A DNA stretch of 64,000 nt from Nonomuraea harbinensis. Its GTDB lineage: Bacteria; Actinomycetota; Actinomycetes; Streptosporangiales; Streptosporangiaceae. The translations under genes and the position numbers were made by a program. The stretch covers positions 124,001-188,000 of the forward strand of contig NZ_JAHKRN010000007.1 in NCBI RefSeq assembly GCF_019396385.1, read 5' to 3'. This document shows, one piece after another, positions 51,674-62,557 of the stretch. A model generated the notes under the pieces. That model saw only the letters and a program-made list of their open reading frames with translations, had not been told where the DNA came from and did no database searches. Every line of letters begins with the position of its first letter. The stretch's first letter is position 1.

Positions 51674-52189
51674 ATGGTGGCGTCGGCCGAGTTGGTGCGC
51701 GATTTCGTGAACACCTACGACGTCGAGGCCGACGCCGACGACCTGGGCACCCCCTCCGAGCTCGCCCTGTGGCTGCGGGAGCGGGCGCTCGCCGGTCCGG
51801 GTGACCGGGCCGGCGACGACGATCTCGCGCTGGCGGTGGCGCTGCGGGAAGGGCTCAGGGAGGCGCTACGGCGCGGCCCTGAGCCGGTGGAGCTGCCGCT
51901 GCTGCCGTTACGGGTGACCGTGGGGCGGCGGCCGGAGCTGGCGCCGATCGGCGGCGGGGTGACGGCCGGGCTGGCCGTGATCGCGGCGGGGGTGATCGGC
52001 GGTTCCTGGGACCGGCTGAAGGTGTGCGCCGAGGAGACGTGTCAGTGGGCGTTCATCGACTCCTCCCGGAACCGTTCCCGATCATGGTGTTCCATGCGGG
52101 TCTGCGGTAACCGCACTAAAACGCGGGCATACCGGGCGAGGAAGCAGGGTTCGCGTCCTCGCCCAGGGTCAAACACCGATACGGTGTAA
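51674..52189 (+). CDS. CGNR zinc-finger protein (ABATE domain)
   Basis: 171 aa. N-terminal ABATE domain ('LVRDFVNTYDVEADADDLGT', 'ALREGLREALRRGPE') and C-terminal zinc finger 'LKVCAEETCQWAFIDSSRNR', 'SWCSMRVCGNRTKTRAYRAR' with the CGNR motif. A putative DNA-binding regulator of stress or resistance type in actinobacteria. Targets unknown. Followed 44 nt later by a GNAT gene. Confidence 0.9.
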   Translation: MVASAELVRDFVNTYDVEADADDLGTPSELALWLRERALAGPGDRAGDDDLALAVALREGLREALRRGPEPVELPLLPLRVTVGRRPELAPIGGGVTAGLAVIAAGVIGGSWDRLKVCAEETCQWAFIDSSRNRSRSWCSMRVCGNRTKTRAYRARKQGSRPRPGSNTDTV

Positions 52190-52233
52190 CTCGTGCCTTG
52201 TGGCATGAACAGCAGGCGAAGGAGCGGGCCGAG

Positions 52234-52842
52234 ATGGCAGACGTAGGCGTCCGGGCGGCCCGGCGCGAGGATGTGCTCCAGGTGGCGAATGTGCAGGTGC
52301 GCGCCTGGCGCTACGGCTACCGGGAGTTCCTGCCCGAGGGTCCACTCGAGCAGATGACAGGCCCGGCGGCCGAGAAGATGTGGCTGCGCCAGTGGGACGA
52401 GGCGATCGCCGCCCCGCCCACGTCCCGGCACCGCGTGCTGGTGGCGGTGGAGACCATCCTCGACACGGAGGGCTTCCCCGCGCTGGGTGTGGGGGGCGCC
52501 AACATGCCGATGACACCGCGCGGCGGCGAACGGGTGGTGGGCCTGGCCTCCCACTCCCCCGCCGAGGATCCGGACCTCGACCCCACCGAGGTGGCCGAGA
52601 TGCTGACGCTGCTGGTCGACCCCGACTTCGTGCGGCGCGGTCACGGCAGCCGCCTGCTCAACGCCACCGTCGACTATCTTCGTGAAGACGGCTACCGGCA
52701 GATCGCCACCTGGGTGTTCGCCGACAACTACCCGGTGCTCGGTTTCCTGGAGTCGGCGGGCTGGGGCGAAGACATGGCCGAGCGGGTGCTCGACATGGGG
52801 CGCCCGATCCGCATGGTCAGGCTCACCACCGACATCAGCTAG
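52234..52842 (+). CDS. GNAT-family N-acetyltransferase
   Basis: 202 aa from ATG 52234 (AAGGAG 10 nt upstream). 'VRAARREDVLQVANVQVRAW' start, 'EMLTLLVDPDFVRRGHGSRL' (acetyl-CoA loop R-x-x-G-x-G), then 'IATWVFADNYPVLGFLESAG'. Acetylates an unknown amine. Short gap to menA. Confidence 0.88.
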   Translation: MADVGVRAARREDVLQVANVQVRAWRYGYREFLPEGPLEQMTGPAAEKMWLRQWDEAIAAPPTSRHRVLVAVETILDTEGFPALGVGGANMPMTPRGGERVVGLASHSPAEDPDLDPTEVAEMLTLLVDPDFVRRGHGSRLLNATVDYLREDGYRQIATWVFADNYPVLGFLESAGWGEDMAERVLDMGRPIRMVRLTTDIS

Positions 52843-52855
52843 AGGTCTCTCCCGA

Positions 52856-53731
52856 ATGGCAACTCCTGCTCAATGGCTCGCGGGAGCCCGTCCTCGCACG
52901 CTGCCCAACGCGATCGTGCCGGTCATGGCCGGCACCGGCGTGGCGATCGGCGAGGGCGGCTTCAGCTGGTGGCGCGCGGTGCTGGCACTGCTCGTGGCGC
53001 TGCTGCTGCAGATCGGCGTCAACTACGCCAACGACTACAGCGACGGCATCCGCGGCACCGACGACCAGCGGGTCGGGCCGATGCGGCTGGTGGGCTCGCG
53101 GGCGGCCACCCCGCGCCAGGTGCTGACGGCGGCGCTGGGCTGCTTCGCCGCCGCGGCGGTGCTCGGGCTGGTCCTGGTCGTGGTCACGCGGGCCTGGTGG
53201 GTGCTGCTGGTGGGCGCCGCCGCGATCGCCGCCGCCTGGTTCTACACCGGCGGCAGTCGCCCGTACGGCTACCGCGCGCTGGGCGAGGCGGCCGTGTTCG
53301 TGTTCTTCGGCGTGGTGCCGGTGGTCGGCACCGCGTTCGTGCAGACCGAGCAGCTGTCGTGGGCGGCGCTGGCGGCGTCGGTCCCGGTCGGGCTCCTGTC
53401 GTGCTCGATGCTGGTGGTCAACAACCTGCGCGACGTCGGCACCGACGGGGAGTCGGGCAAGCGGACGCTGGCGGTCGTGCTGGGCGCGCCGCGCACCCGT
53501 ACGCTCTACGCGGCCTGTCTGGTCGTGCCGTTCGCGATCGCGCTGGCGATGGTCCCGCTCGCGCCCGCGGCGGCGCTCGCGGTGCTCGCGGCGCCGCTCG
53601 CGATCTCACCGGTCCGTACGGTCCTCGCCGGCGCGGTGGGCCCCGCGCTGATCGGGGCCCTGCAGCAGACCGGCAAGCTGCAGATGGCGTACGGGGCGCT
53701 CCTGACGATCGGTCTGGCCGTCTCTCTCTGA
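52856..53731 (+). CDS. menA: 1,4-dihydroxy-2-naphthoate polyprenyltransferase
   Basis: 291 aa UbiA-superfamily integral membrane enzyme with about eight helices. First Asp-rich motif 'NYANDYSDGIRGTDDQ', second 'NNLRDVGTDGESGKRTLAVV'. 'ARPRTLPNAIVPVMAGTG' at the N-terminus is MenA-specific. It attaches the polyprenyl chain to DHNA in menaquinone synthesis (EC 2.5.1.74) at the cytoplasmic membrane. No other men genes are in the window. Confidence 0.93.
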   Translation: MATPAQWLAGARPRTLPNAIVPVMAGTGVAIGEGGFSWWRAVLALLVALLLQIGVNYANDYSDGIRGTDDQRVGPMRLVGSRAATPRQVLTAALGCFAAAAVLGLVLVVVTRAWWVLLVGAAAIAAAWFYTGGSRPYGYRALGEAAVFVFFGVVPVVGTAFVQTEQLSWAALAASVPVGLLSCSMLVVNNLRDVGTDGESGKRTLAVVLGAPRTRTLYAACLVVPFAIALAMVPLAPAAALAVLAAPLAISPVRTVLAGAVGPALIGALQQTGKLQMAYGALLTIGLAVSL

Positions 53732-53881
53732 CCTTCGGGCGTTACGCTTTCTCCATCAGGGGCAGCCCATGACAAGCACGAGTAAATACCGCAATTTGCG
53801 GGATTGACTACTCTGCCGGGCTGCCGGGGGCTAGGTTCCTCATGACTGGTCCGGAGGCTTCGCAGACCCGAGGAAAAGGCG

Positions 53882-54622
53882 TTGGACCCGCTGAGCACCC
53901 TCACCATGACCGCAGAGTTCGAGCAGCCGCTACGCGAGATCCTCACGGTCATGACCCATGCCATACCCGGCGAAACGCTGACCAGCGTCGCCCTGCTCGG
54001 GGACGGCGGCCCCTACACCGTGGCGTTCTCCGAGCCCGGCGCGGTGGCCCTGGACACCCTGCAGTTCAGCATCGGCGCGGGCCCGTGCCTGGACGCGATC
54101 AAGAGCGGCGAGGCCGTCTGGTCCGACGACCTGGTGTCCGAACCGCGCTGGACCGGCCCGGCCGTCGAGCTCGCCGCCCACGGCGTGCGAAGCGCGTACG
54201 CGCAGCCGCTGGCCTTCGACGGCCACGTCCAGGGCACGATCAACCTCTACTCGGAGCGGGCCGGCGGCTTCCCCGCCGAGACCCGGACGGCCGTCACCGT
54301 GACGGCAGGGCAGGCCGAGGTGCTGTTCCAGGCCGTGCTGCGGGCGGCCCGGCTGAACGAGGTCATCACCCAGCTCCGCGAGGCCCTCACCACACGGGCG
54401 ATCATCGACCAGGCGCTCGGCATCGTCATGGCCCGCCGGCAGTGCACCGCCCCCGCCGCCTTCGACATCCTGCGCCGCAGCTCCCAGCGGCGCAACGTGA
54501 AGGTGCACCAGGTGGCCGCGGACATCGTGGAGGCGGTCACCGGCCGGCCTCCGCTGCCACCCCACTTCGGCGACCCGCCCGCCACCCGGAACCCCGGCAG
54601 CCGCCCGTCTCCCGCTGATTGA
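53882..54622 (+). CDS. GAF and ANTAR domain regulator
   Basis: 246 aa from TTG 53882 (AGGAAAAGG upstream). GAF domain residues about 15-155 ('SIGAGPCLDAIKSGEAVWSD', 'YAQPLAFDGHVQGTINLYSE'), then the ANTAR RNA-binding helices ('EALTTRAIIDQALGIVMARR', 'AFDILRRSSQRRNVKVHQVA'). Such proteins bind paired stem-loops in leader RNA and prevent termination. Target not visible here. A disordered Pro-rich tail follows. Confidence 0.9.
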   Translation: MDPLSTLTMTAEFEQPLREILTVMTHAIPGETLTSVALLGDGGPYTVAFSEPGAVALDTLQFSIGAGPCLDAIKSGEAVWSDDLVSEPRWTGPAVELAAHGVRSAYAQPLAFDGHVQGTINLYSERAGGFPAETRTAVTVTAGQAEVLFQAVLRAARLNEVITQLREALTTRAIIDQALGIVMARRQCTAPAAFDILRRSSQRRNVKVHQVAADIVEAVTGRPPLPPHFGDPPATRNPGSRPSPAD

Positions 54623-54647
54623 CCCGGCGGCGGCGTGACAGCGCCCC

Positions 54648-55130
54648 TCAGCTGAGGAAAAGCCCCATGACCACCCGTGGGGCCACCTCGATGCCCAGCT
54701 CGCGCTCCCGCCGCACCAGCTCGCGCAGCTCCGGCCCCCACGACGGCTCGGGCCAGACCTTGAATCCGTGGCGCTCGTACCACGGCGCGTTCCACGGCAC
54801 GTCCCTGAACGTCGTCAGCGTCACCGCCGGCGCACCGGAGGCGCGGGCGTGATCCAGCATCGCCTCGACCAGCCGCCCGCCGATGCCCTGCCGCATCCGG
54901 CCGGGGTGGACGGCGAGCTGCTCCAGGTGGAGGTTGCCGTCGACCCGGGCGAGGAGCGCGAAGCCGGCCGGTGGGTCGCCCTCGACCAGCACCGAGGACG
55001 GGTCGCGCACTTCCTCGATCATCGTCGTGCCGGGCGGGAACGTGATGCCCACCTGCTCGAACAGCCCGTCGGCGGCGACCTCCACCGCGACCAGGCCGGG
55101 AAGATCGCCGGCGTCAGCCCATCGCACCAT
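54648..55130 (-). CDS. GNAT-family N-acetyltransferase
   Basis: 160 aa. 'MVRWADAGDLPGLVAVEVAA', 'LHLEQLAVHPGRMRQGIGGR' (acetyl-CoA motif Q-x-x-G-x-G) and 'LTTFRDVPWNAPWYERHGFK'. Related to small GNATs encoded near dapB in actinobacteria. Substrate unknown. Confidence 0.88.
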   Translation of the reverse strand: MVRWADAGDLPGLVAVEVAADGLFEQVGITFPPGTTMIEEVRDPSSVLVEGDPPAGFALLARVDGNLHLEQLAVHPGRMRQGIGGRLVEAMLDHARASGAPAVTLTTFRDVPWNAPWYERHGFKVWPEPSWGPELRELVRRERELGIEVAPRVVMGLFLS

Positions 55131-55271
55131 GCCGACACGGTCTCACGTGTGCCGGGGCCGGCGCCTCCGGATATTAGGGTTGATGATCGTAGGCTCGGCC
55201 GTGCGGCGCCGGGACCCTCTCCTCGACCGTGCCCGCCGACCTCGCCCGAGGTGGTGGGCACGGCCCGTTTC

Positions 55272-56033
<762 letters not shown>

Positions 56034-57344
56034 TCAGGTGATGGCGTGGGAGAAGTCCTTGTCACCGTACGGGCCGATCACGGCGAGCGTGAGCGGCCGG
56101 TTGAGCACGTCCGCGGCGATCTCGGAGAGCTCCCTGGCGGTCACCGCCTCGATGCGGGCCAGCACCTCGTCGACCGACAGCAGCTCGTCGTACACCAGCT
56201 CGTTCTTGCCGATGCGGGACATGCGCGAGCCGGTGTCTTCCAGGCCGAGCACGAGACCGCCGCGCATCTGGCCCTTGCCCCGGACGATCTCCTCCTCGGT
56301 CAGGCCGTCGGCCACGACCCTGGACACCTCGTCCCGGCAGATCTTGAGCACGTCGTCGATCTTGGAGGGCAGGCAGCCGACGTAGATGCCGAACTGGCCC
56401 GTGTCGGCGTAGGCGGAGGTGTAGCTGTAGACGGAGTAGGCCAGGCCGCGCTTCTCCCTGATCTCCTGGAAGAGCCGCGACGACATGCCGCCGCCGAGCG
56501 CGGCGTTGAGCACGCCGAGCGCGAACCGCCGGTCGTCGGTGCGGGCGATGCCGGTCGTGCCGAGCACCAGGTTGGCCTGTTCCGTCGGCCGGTCGAGCAG
56601 GCGCACGCCGGAGCGGGACTCCGCGCCGGGGCCGCTGGTGCGCGGCGGGGCCGAGGCGGCGGGGCCCGCGAGGACGCCCGCCCGCTCGTACGCCCGCGCC
56701 ACCAGCTCCACGACCTCCTCGTGGCGGATGTTCCCCGCCACGGAGACGACGGTGCGCGGCGGCTGGTAGTAGCGGCGGTAGTACTCGGCGATCCGGTCGC
56801 GTCCGAGGGTGTTGATGGAGTCGACCGTGCCGAGGATCGGCCGGCCTATCGGCGAGTCGCCGTAGAGCGCCGCGGCGAACTGCTCGTGCACCACGTCGGA
56901 CGGGTCGTCGTCGTGCATGGCGATCTCCTCCAGGATCACGCCACGCTCGGACTCGACGTCCTCGGGGTCCACGAGCGAGCTGGTCACCACGTCGGCGAGG
57001 ACGTCCACCACGATCGGCAGGTCCTCGTCGAGCACCCGCGCGTAGTAGCAGGTGTACTCCTTGGCGGTGAAGGCGTTGATCTCGCCGCCGATGCCCTCGA
57101 TGGACGCGGAGATCTCCATGGCGTCCCTCGTGGGCGTGCCCTTGAACAGCAGGTGTTCGAGGAAGTGGGTGGCCCCCATGTGCTCGGGGGCCTCGTCGCG
57201 CGAGCCGATGCCGACCCACATGCCGACCGCGACACTGCGCACGGTCGGCATGGTCTCGGTCACCACGCGCAGCCCGCCGGGGAGGGTGGTGCGCTTGACC
57301 ACCCCGGCCCCGTCGCGGCCGGCGTGCAGCGTGGTGGTGGTCAC
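56034..57344 (-). CDS. M16-family zinc metallopeptidase
   Basis: 436 aa. Inverted zinc motif H60-F-L-E63-H64 ('GATHFLEHLLFKGT'), downstream Glu in 'GGEINAFTAKEYTCYYARVL' and a C-terminal inactive half ('EKRGLAYSVYSYTSAYADTG'). Mitochondrial-processing-peptidase-like homologues follow pnp in nearly all actinobacteria. Physiological substrate unclear. Confidence 0.94.
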   Translation of the reverse strand: MTTTTLHAGRDGAGVVKRTTLPGGLRVVTETMPTVRSVAVGMWVGIGSRDEAPEHMGATHFLEHLLFKGTPTRDAMEISASIEGIGGEINAFTAKEYTCYYARVLDEDLPIVVDVLADVVTSSLVDPEDVESERGVILEEIAMHDDDPSDVVHEQFAAALYGDSPIGRPILGTVDSINTLGRDRIAEYYRRYYQPPRTVVSVAGNIRHEEVVELVARAYERAGVLAGPAASAPPRTSGPGAESRSGVRLLDRPTEQANLVLGTTGIARTDDRRFALGVLNAALGGGMSSRLFQEIREKRGLAYSVYSYTSAYADTGQFGIYVGCLPSKIDDVLKICRDEVSRVVADGLTEEEIVRGKGQMRGGLVLGLEDTGSRMSRIGKNELVYDELLSVDEVLARIEAVTARELSEIAADVLNRPLTLAVIGPYGDKDFSHAIT

Positions 57345-57396
57345 GCGACCTCCCTAACCGGCCCCGTCACCCTGGCGCCGGTGCTGATTGTCGCCG

Positions 57397-59715
57397 TCAC
57401 GAGTTGCGGTCGTCGCCCTCGGAGCCGGCGCCGCGGGCGCGGACCCGGGTGCGGGTGCGGCGCGGGCGGTCGGCCTTGTCGCCGCCGTCGGACGCCGCGT
57501 CCTCGGGCTGGCCGGAGTCGCCCCTGGCCTCCTTCTCGGCGGCCTCCTTCTCGATGACCTCGACGGGGACCAGCGACAGCTTGCCCCGCTGGTCGATCTC
57601 GGCGATCTCCACCTGGACCTTCTCGCCGACGCTCATGACGTCCTCGACGTTCTCGATGCGCTTGCCGCCGTGCAGCTTGCGGATCTGGGAGACGTGCAGC
57701 AGGCCGTCCTTGCCCGGCATGAGCGAGACGAACGCGCCGAAGGCGGCGATCTTCACGACCGTGCCCAGGTAGCGCTCGCCGACCTCCGGCATGTGCGGGT
57801 TGGCGATCGCGTTGATCGCCGACCGCGCGGCCTCGGCCGACGGGCCGTCGGTGGCGCCGATGTAGATCGTGCCGTCGTCCTCGATGGTGATCTCGGCGCC
57901 GGTGTCGTCCTGGATCTGGTTGATCATCTTGCCCTTCGGGCCGATGACCTCGCCGATCTTGTCGACCGGGACCTTGATCGTGATGATGCGCGGCGCCGTC
58001 GGGTTCATCTCCGCCGGGGAGTCGATGGCCTCCTGCATCACCTCCAGGATCGCCAGCCTGGCGCCCTTGGCCTGCTTGAGCGCGCCGGCCAGGACCGAGG
58101 CGGGGATGCCGTCGAGCTTGGTGTCGAGCTGCAGGGCGGTGATGACGTCCCTGGTGCCGGCGACCTTGAAGTCCATGTCGCCCATGGCGTCCTCGGCGCC
58201 GAGGATGTCGGTCAGGGTGACGTAGGTGTCACCCTCGCCGATGAGGCCCATCGCGATGCCCGCGACCATCTCCTTGAGCGGCACACCGGCGTCGAGCAGC
58301 GCCATCGTGGAGGCGCAGACCGAGCCCATCGAGGTCGAGCCGTTGGAGCCGAGCGCCTCGGAGACCTGGCGGATCGCGTAGGGGAACTCCTCGCGCGACG
58401 GCAGGACCGGGATCAGCGCCCGCTCGGCGAGCGCGCCGTGGCCGATCTCGCGGCGCTTGGGCGAGCCCACCCGGCCGGTCTCACCGGTGGAGTAGGGCGG
58501 GAAGTTGTAGTTGTGCATGTAGCGCTTGGTCCGCTCGGGGTTGAGCGTGTCGATGACCTGCTCCATGCGCAGCATGTTGAGCGTGGTGATGCCCATGATC
58601 TGGGTCTCGCCGCGCTCGAACAGGGCCGAGCCGTGCACCCGGGGCACCACGTGGACCTCGGCGGACAGGGCGCGGATGTCCTTGGTGCCGCGGCCGTCGA
58701 TGCGCGTGCCCTCCTTGATGACGCGCTCGCGCATGAGCTTCTTCATCAACGAGCGGAAGGCGGCGGAGATCTCCTTCTCGCGACCCTCGAACTCGGGCAG
58801 CAGCTTCTCGGCGGCCAGCGCCTTGACCCTGTCGAGCTCGTTCTCGCGCTCCTGCTTGGCGGCGATGGTGAGCGCGGCGGCGAGCTCGTTCTTCACCGCG
58901 GACTCCACGGCGGCCAGGACGTCGTCCTGGTAGTCGAGGAACAGCGGATACTCGGCGGTCTCCTTGGCGGCGACCTGCGCGATCCGGCCCTGCGCCTCGC
59001 ACAGCACCTTGATGAACGGCTTGGCGGCCTCCAGGCCCTCGGCCACGGTCTCCTCGGTGGGCGCGACCGCGCCCTCGGCGACCAGCTTGAGCGTGTCGCG
59101 GGTGGACTCGGCCTCCACCATCATGATGGCGACGTCGCCGTCGGCGAGCACCCGTCCGGCCACGACCATGTCGAACGTGGCCCGCTCCAGCTCGTGGTGG
59201 GTCGGGAAGGCCACCCACTGGCCCTCGATGAGGGCGACGCGGACGCCGCCGATCGGGCCGGAGAACGGCAGGCCGGCGAGCTGGGTCGACAGCGAGGCGG
59301 CGTTGATCGCCACCACGTCGTAGAGGTGCTCGGGGTTGAGCGCCAGGATGGTGGCGACCACCTGGATCTCGTTGCGCAGGCCCTTGACGAACGACGGGCG
59401 CAGCGGCCGGTCGATCAGCCGGCAGGTGAGGATGGCGTCCTCGGACGGACGGCCCTCACGGCGGAAGAACGAGCCGGGGATGCGGCCCGCGGCGTACATG
59501 CGCTCCTCGACGTCCACGGTGAGCGGGAAGAAGTCGAGGTTCTCTCTCGGCTGCTTGGACGCGGTGGTCGCGGACAGCACCATCGTGTCGTTGTCGAGAT
59601 AGGCGACGGCACTGCCGGCCGCCTGCCGCGCGAGGCGTCCGGTCTCGAACCGGATCGTGCGTGTGCCGAACGAGCCGTTGTCGATGACGGCTTCAGCGGT
59701 GTGGACACCCTCCAC
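57397..59715 (-). CDS. pnp: polyribonucleotide nucleotidyltransferase (PNPase/GpsI)
   Basis: 772 aa. Two RNase PH domains ('[20 protein letters not shown]', '[20 protein letters not shown]', '[20 protein letters not shown]'), then a KH domain ('[20 protein letters not shown]') and an S1 domain ('[20 protein letters not shown]'). A basic/acidic C-terminal tail follows. Phosphorolytic 3'-5' exonuclease and polymerase of the RNA degradosome. 53 nt upstream of the M16 gene. Confidence 0.97.
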   Translation of the reverse strand: MEGVHTAEAVIDNGSFGTRTIRFETGRLARQAAGSAVAYLDNDTMVLSATTASKQPRENLDFFPLTVDVEERMYAAGRIPGSFFRREGRPSEDAILTCRLIDRPLRPSFVKGLRNEIQVVATILALNPEHLYDVVAINAASLSTQLAGLPFSGPIGGVRVALIEGQWVAFPTHHELERATFDMVVAGRVLADGDVAIMMVEAESTRDTLKLVAEGAVAPTEETVAEGLEAAKPFIKVLCEAQGRIAQVAAKETAEYPLFLDYQDDVLAAVESAVKNELAAALTIAAKQERENELDRVKALAAEKLLPEFEGREKEISAAFRSLMKKLMRERVIKEGTRIDGRGTKDIRALSAEVHVVPRVHGSALFERGETQIMGITTLNMLRMEQVIDTLNPERTKRYMHNYNFPPYSTGETGRVGSPKRREIGHGALAERALIPVLPSREEFPYAIRQVSEALGSNGSTSMGSVCASTMALLDAGVPLKEMVAGIAMGLIGEGDTYVTLTDILGAEDAMGDMDFKVAGTRDVITALQLDTKLDGIPASVLAGALKQAKGARLAILEVMQEAIDSPAEMNPTAPRIITIKVPVDKIGEVIGPKGKMINQIQDDTGAEITIEDDGTIYIGATDGPSAEAARSAINAIANPHMPEVGERYLGTVVKIAAFGAFVSLMPGKDGLLHVSQIRKLHGGKRIENVEDVMSVGEKVQVEIAEIDQRGKLSLVPVEVIEKEAAEKEARGDSGQPEDAASDGGDKADRPRRTRTRVRARGAGSEGDDRNS

Positions 59716-60021
59716 GGGGGACCTCCTTGGTCAGTCGGTCTCCCGCGCCCTTTTCACCGGCACCCTCGTGCTTGACGGGAATGCGCCTCCCCACCGTCGT
59801 GTCCGGTGAAAGGCTGTGGCGGACTTCCTGTCAGTAGGTGCAGCGCCGGTCTTCGATCGAAGCGCCCGGTCTGGTTACCGGAAGCCACTACCGAGGACCG
59901 GCCCGCAGGCGTCGCGGGTCGCGTGGTGCTGAGCGGACGCGGGGGCTCTCAGTGTCTCGGATATTCAGTTGTACGTCAGGCGGGCGGCTCTCGGCCGCAG
60001 GACTCGCCGGACCCATATGAG
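59716..60021. other. pnp-rpsO intergenic region
   Basis: About 305 nt with no gene. In many bacteria this interval carries the pnp promoter and an RNase III-type stem in the leader; several short inverted repeats are present (e.g. around 59835-59850 and 59985-60010), but none is decisive here. Confidence 0.5.
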
Positions 60022-60049
60022 AAGGGAGCGGCGAGTCCGCCGCTCCCTT
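60022..60049 (-). terminator. rpsO terminator
   Basis: 12-bp perfect stem (60022-60033 with 60038-60049) and 4-nt loop, directly after rpsO on the minus strand; the minus-strand hairpin begins with A-rich and ends near T-rich sequence. Confidence 0.78.
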
Positions 60050-60055
60050 TCCATG

Positions 60056-60325
60056 CTATCGGCGCAGGCCGAGCCGCTCGATCAGCGCACGGTAACGCGC
60101 GATGTCGACCTTCTGCAGGTACTTCAGCAGACGGCGACGGCGGCCCACGAGGAGCAGCAGACCCCGACGGCTGTGGTGGTCGTGCTTGTGGGTCTTGAGG
60201 TGCTCGGTCAGCTCGCTGATGCGCTTGCTCAGCAGCGCGATCTGCACCTCGGGCGACCCGGTGTCACCATCGGTCGTCGCGTACTCGGCGATGATGGACT
60301 TCTTGGCAGCGGTGTCGAGAGACAC
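60056..60325 (-). CDS. rpsO: 30S ribosomal protein S15
   Basis: 89 aa from GTG 60325, with AAGGAGAG upstream. '[20 protein letters not shown]', '[20 protein letters not shown]', '[20 protein letters not shown]' and '[20 protein letters not shown]' are the standard S15 sequence. Binds 16S rRNA early in 30S assembly. Confidence 0.98.
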   Translation of the reverse strand: MSLDTAAKKSIIAEYATTDGDTGSPEVQIALLSKRISELTEHLKTHKHDHHSRRGLLLLVGRRRRLLKYLQKVDIARYRALIERLGLRR

Positions 60326-60485
60326 GGCTCTCCTTTGAGCTACGGGCACGCGCGGATGCGAATGTGCGAACGACCGTGCGTGCCTACAGTCGCCGCAGGA
60401 AGGCCTTAGGGCAGCGCGCGGCGCCGCCGTCACAGAGCCGACATGTAAGGTTACCACCACGGAGCGGATGCCGCGCTCAAGCTCT

Positions 60486-60887
60486 CTAGACGTACTGGGC
60501 CGCGTACTCTCCAGTGGGCTCGATGGGCTGGATGACGTCGATGAGCACCCCGTTGGGGTCGGCCACGATGAAGTGCCGCTGGCCGAAGTCCTCGCTGCGC
60601 AGCGGCAGCTCGGCCCTCAGCCCCGCGCCCGTGACGAGCCGCTCCCACTCGGCGTCCGCGTCGCCGACCTCGAAGTTGAGCAGCAGCCCCGCCGCCCTGG
60701 TCCGGTACGCCTCGGGCAGCGTGGGGTGCGCGTGGTCGAGCAGGGCCAGCTCGTACGCGCCGCGCCTCAGGCTGACGTACCAGTCGGCTTCGAAGGTGAC
60801 CTCGAACCCGAACAACCCCACGTAGAAGTCACGCGATTCGGCCACCTTGTCGGTGCAGATCACCGGATAGAAGCTGGTGAGCTCCAT
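60486..60887 (-). CDS. VOC/glyoxalase-family protein
   Basis: 133 aa, one VOC domain with two beta-alpha-beta-beta-beta modules: '[20 protein letters not shown]', '[20 protein letters not shown]', '[17 protein letters not shown]' and '[20 protein letters not shown]'. Possible metal-dependent detoxification or drug-binding protein. Divergent from the tetR gene with two shared operators, so it is the likely regulated target. Confidence 0.88.
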   Translation of the reverse strand: MELTSFYPVICTDKVAESRDFYVGLFGFEVTFEADWYVSLRRGAYELALLDHAHPTLPEAYRTRAAGLLLNFEVGDADAEWERLVTGAGLRAELPLRSEDFGQRHFIVADPNGVLIDVIQPIEPTGEYAAQYV

Positions 60888-60901
60888 GATGCCTCCATTT
60901 C

Positions 60902-60950
60902 ACATACCAACGGTATGTCAAGGTACGCTAGTTCGCATACCGTCGGTATG
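60902..60950. promoter_or_regulatory. twin TetR operators
   Basis: CATACCAACGGTATG (60903-60917) and CATACCGTCGGTATG (60936-60950), identical 6-bp arms around 3 nt, centres 33 bp (about three helical turns) apart, between the divergent VOC and TetR genes. An element starting ACATACC extends the first by one base on each side. Confidence 0.85.
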
Positions 60951-60967
60951 TCAACTGGAGGCGCGCG

Positions 60968-61561
60968 ATGACGAGGACCCGAGCCGAACAACGCGAGGAG
61001 ACCAGGCGCACGCTCGTGGCGGTGGGCAGGCGGCTCTTCGCGGGCAGGGGCTACGCCGCGGTGGGACTGGCCGAGATCGTGCGCGAGGCGGGAGTGACCA
61101 AGGGCGCGCTCTACCACCACTTCGACGGCAAGGCGGCGCTGTTCCGCGCCGTGCTGGAGGAGGTGCAGCAGGAGGTGGGGGCCAGGGTGGCGGCCGAGGC
61201 CGACGCCGAACCCGACCCGTGGGATCAGCTCAAGGCGGGGTGCGCCGCGTTCGTGCGGGCCGCCGCCCACCCGGACGTGCAGCGGATCATGCTCATCGAC
61301 GGCCCCGCCGTGCTCGGCTGGAACGAGTGGCGGGCGATGGACGAGGCCGCCTCCGCCCGCCATCTGGCCGAGGCGCTGACAGCGCTCGCCGGGTCGGGCA
61401 CGATCACGGCCCGGCCGGTCGCCCCGCTCACCCGCCTGCTGTCGGGGGCGATGAACGAGGCGGTGCTGTGGCTGGCCCAGTCGGAGGCCGGCCCCGGCGA
61501 CCTGGACGACACGCTGGCCGCGCTGTCGGGGCTGCTGGAGGGGCTGCGGGTCAGGACGTGA
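60968..61561 (+). CDS. TetR-family repressor
   Basis: 197 aa. N-terminal HTH 'TRRTLVAVGRRLFAGRGYAA' with 'GLAEIVREAGVTKGALYHHF' recognition region; the C-terminal domain ('LMLIDGPAVLGWNEWRAMD'-like) belongs to the TetR_C groups common in actinomycetes. Expected to bind the two CATACC-N3-GGTATG sites just upstream and repress itself and the VOC gene. Its 3' end overlaps ribF by 11 nt (convergent). Confidence 0.93.
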   Translation: MTRTRAEQREETRRTLVAVGRRLFAGRGYAAVGLAEIVREAGVTKGALYHHFDGKAALFRAVLEEVQQEVGARVAAEADAEPDPWDQLKAGCAAFVRAAAHPDVQRIMLIDGPAVLGWNEWRAMDEAASARHLAEALTALAGSGTITARPVAPLTRLLSGAMNEAVLWLAQSEAGPGDLDDTLAALSGLLEGLRVRT

Positions 61562-62477
61562 GGCGGCGGGCCTGGTCGACGTCGGCGTGGATCTGGTCGA
61601 CGAGCTCCTCGATCGAGTCGAACCGGGTGTTGCCCCGCAGCCTGGCGGCGAAGTCGACCGCCACGTGCACCCCGTACAGCTCCAGGTCGTCGCGGTCGAG
61701 CGCGTACGCCTCGACCGTGCGCGGCACCCCCTCGAACGTCGGGTTGGTGCCGACCGAGATCGCGGCCGGCCAGCGCTCCCCCTCGTAGAGCGCGGGCAGG
61801 TTGGCCACCGGCACGCATTCCAGCCAGCCCGCGTAGACCCCGTCGGCGGGGATCGCGGTCTGCGGCGGCGACTCGACGTTGGCGGTCGGGAAGCCGAGTT
61901 GCCGCCCCCGCTGGTAGCCGCGCACCACCACGCCCTCGACCCGGTGCGGCCTGCCCAGGTCGGCGGCGGCGCCGGCGACGTCGCCCGCCACCAGCCGCTC
62001 GCGGATCAGCGTCGAGGAGACGCCCTGGACCAGCGGCACCCCCTCGGCCGTGAAGTCGTACTTCTCGCCCAGCGCGCGCAGCGTCTCGACGTCACCCGCG
62101 GCCTGGTGGCCGAACGTGAAGTCCGCCCCCACCACGACCGCCCCCGCCCGCAGCCGGTCGGCGAGCACGCCCTGCGCGAACTCCGCCGGGCTCAGCTCGG
62201 CCGTCTCCAGCGTGAAAGGCAGCACGACCACCTCGTCCACGCCCAGCTCGCGCAGCAGCTCGGACCTGCGCTTGGCGCTGACCAGGCGCAGCGGCCGGTA
62301 GCCGGGCCGCACGACCTCCTCGGGCGGCGGCTCGAAGGTCAGCGCGACCGTGCGCAGGCCACGCTCGCGGGCGACCTCGACAGCCCGCCGGACCACCTGC
62401 CGATGACCGCGATGCACGCCGTCGAACACGCCGATCGTGACGACTGACCTCTCCGATTCACGCACACCCGGCCCCAT
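61551..62477 (-). CDS. ribF: bifunctional riboflavin kinase/FAD synthetase
   Basis: 308 aa. N-terminal FAD synthetase nucleotidyltransferase domain ('VVTIGVFDGVHRGHRQVVRR', 'VVGADFTFGHQAAGDVETLR', 'SSTLIRERLVAGDVAGAAAD') and C-terminal riboflavin kinase ('RGRQLGFPTANVESPPQTAI', 'PADGVYAGWL', 'VDFAARLRGNTRFDSIEELV'). Makes FMN and FAD. Positioned between truB and rpsO as in other actinobacteria. Confidence 0.96.
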   Translation of the reverse strand: MGPGVRESERSVVTIGVFDGVHRGHRQVVRRAVEVARERGLRTVALTFEPPPEEVVRPGYRPLRLVSAKRRSELLRELGVDEVVVLPFTLETAELSPAEFAQGVLADRLRAGAVVVGADFTFGHQAAGDVETLRALGEKYDFTAEGVPLVQGVSSTLIRERLVAGDVAGAAADLGRPHRVEGVVVRGYQRGRQLGFPTANVESPPQTAIPADGVYAGWLECVPVANLPALYEGERWPAAISVGTNPTFEGVPRTVEAYALDRDDLELYGVHVAVDFAARLRGNTRFDSIEELVDQIHADVDQARRLTS

Positions 62478-62557
62478 TCGCTCATCCCAGGATCAACCCT
62501 CCAAGCCTGCCATGCGCGGGCCCGTACCTCGCAACCGAGGGCGGTACGATCCGCTGC

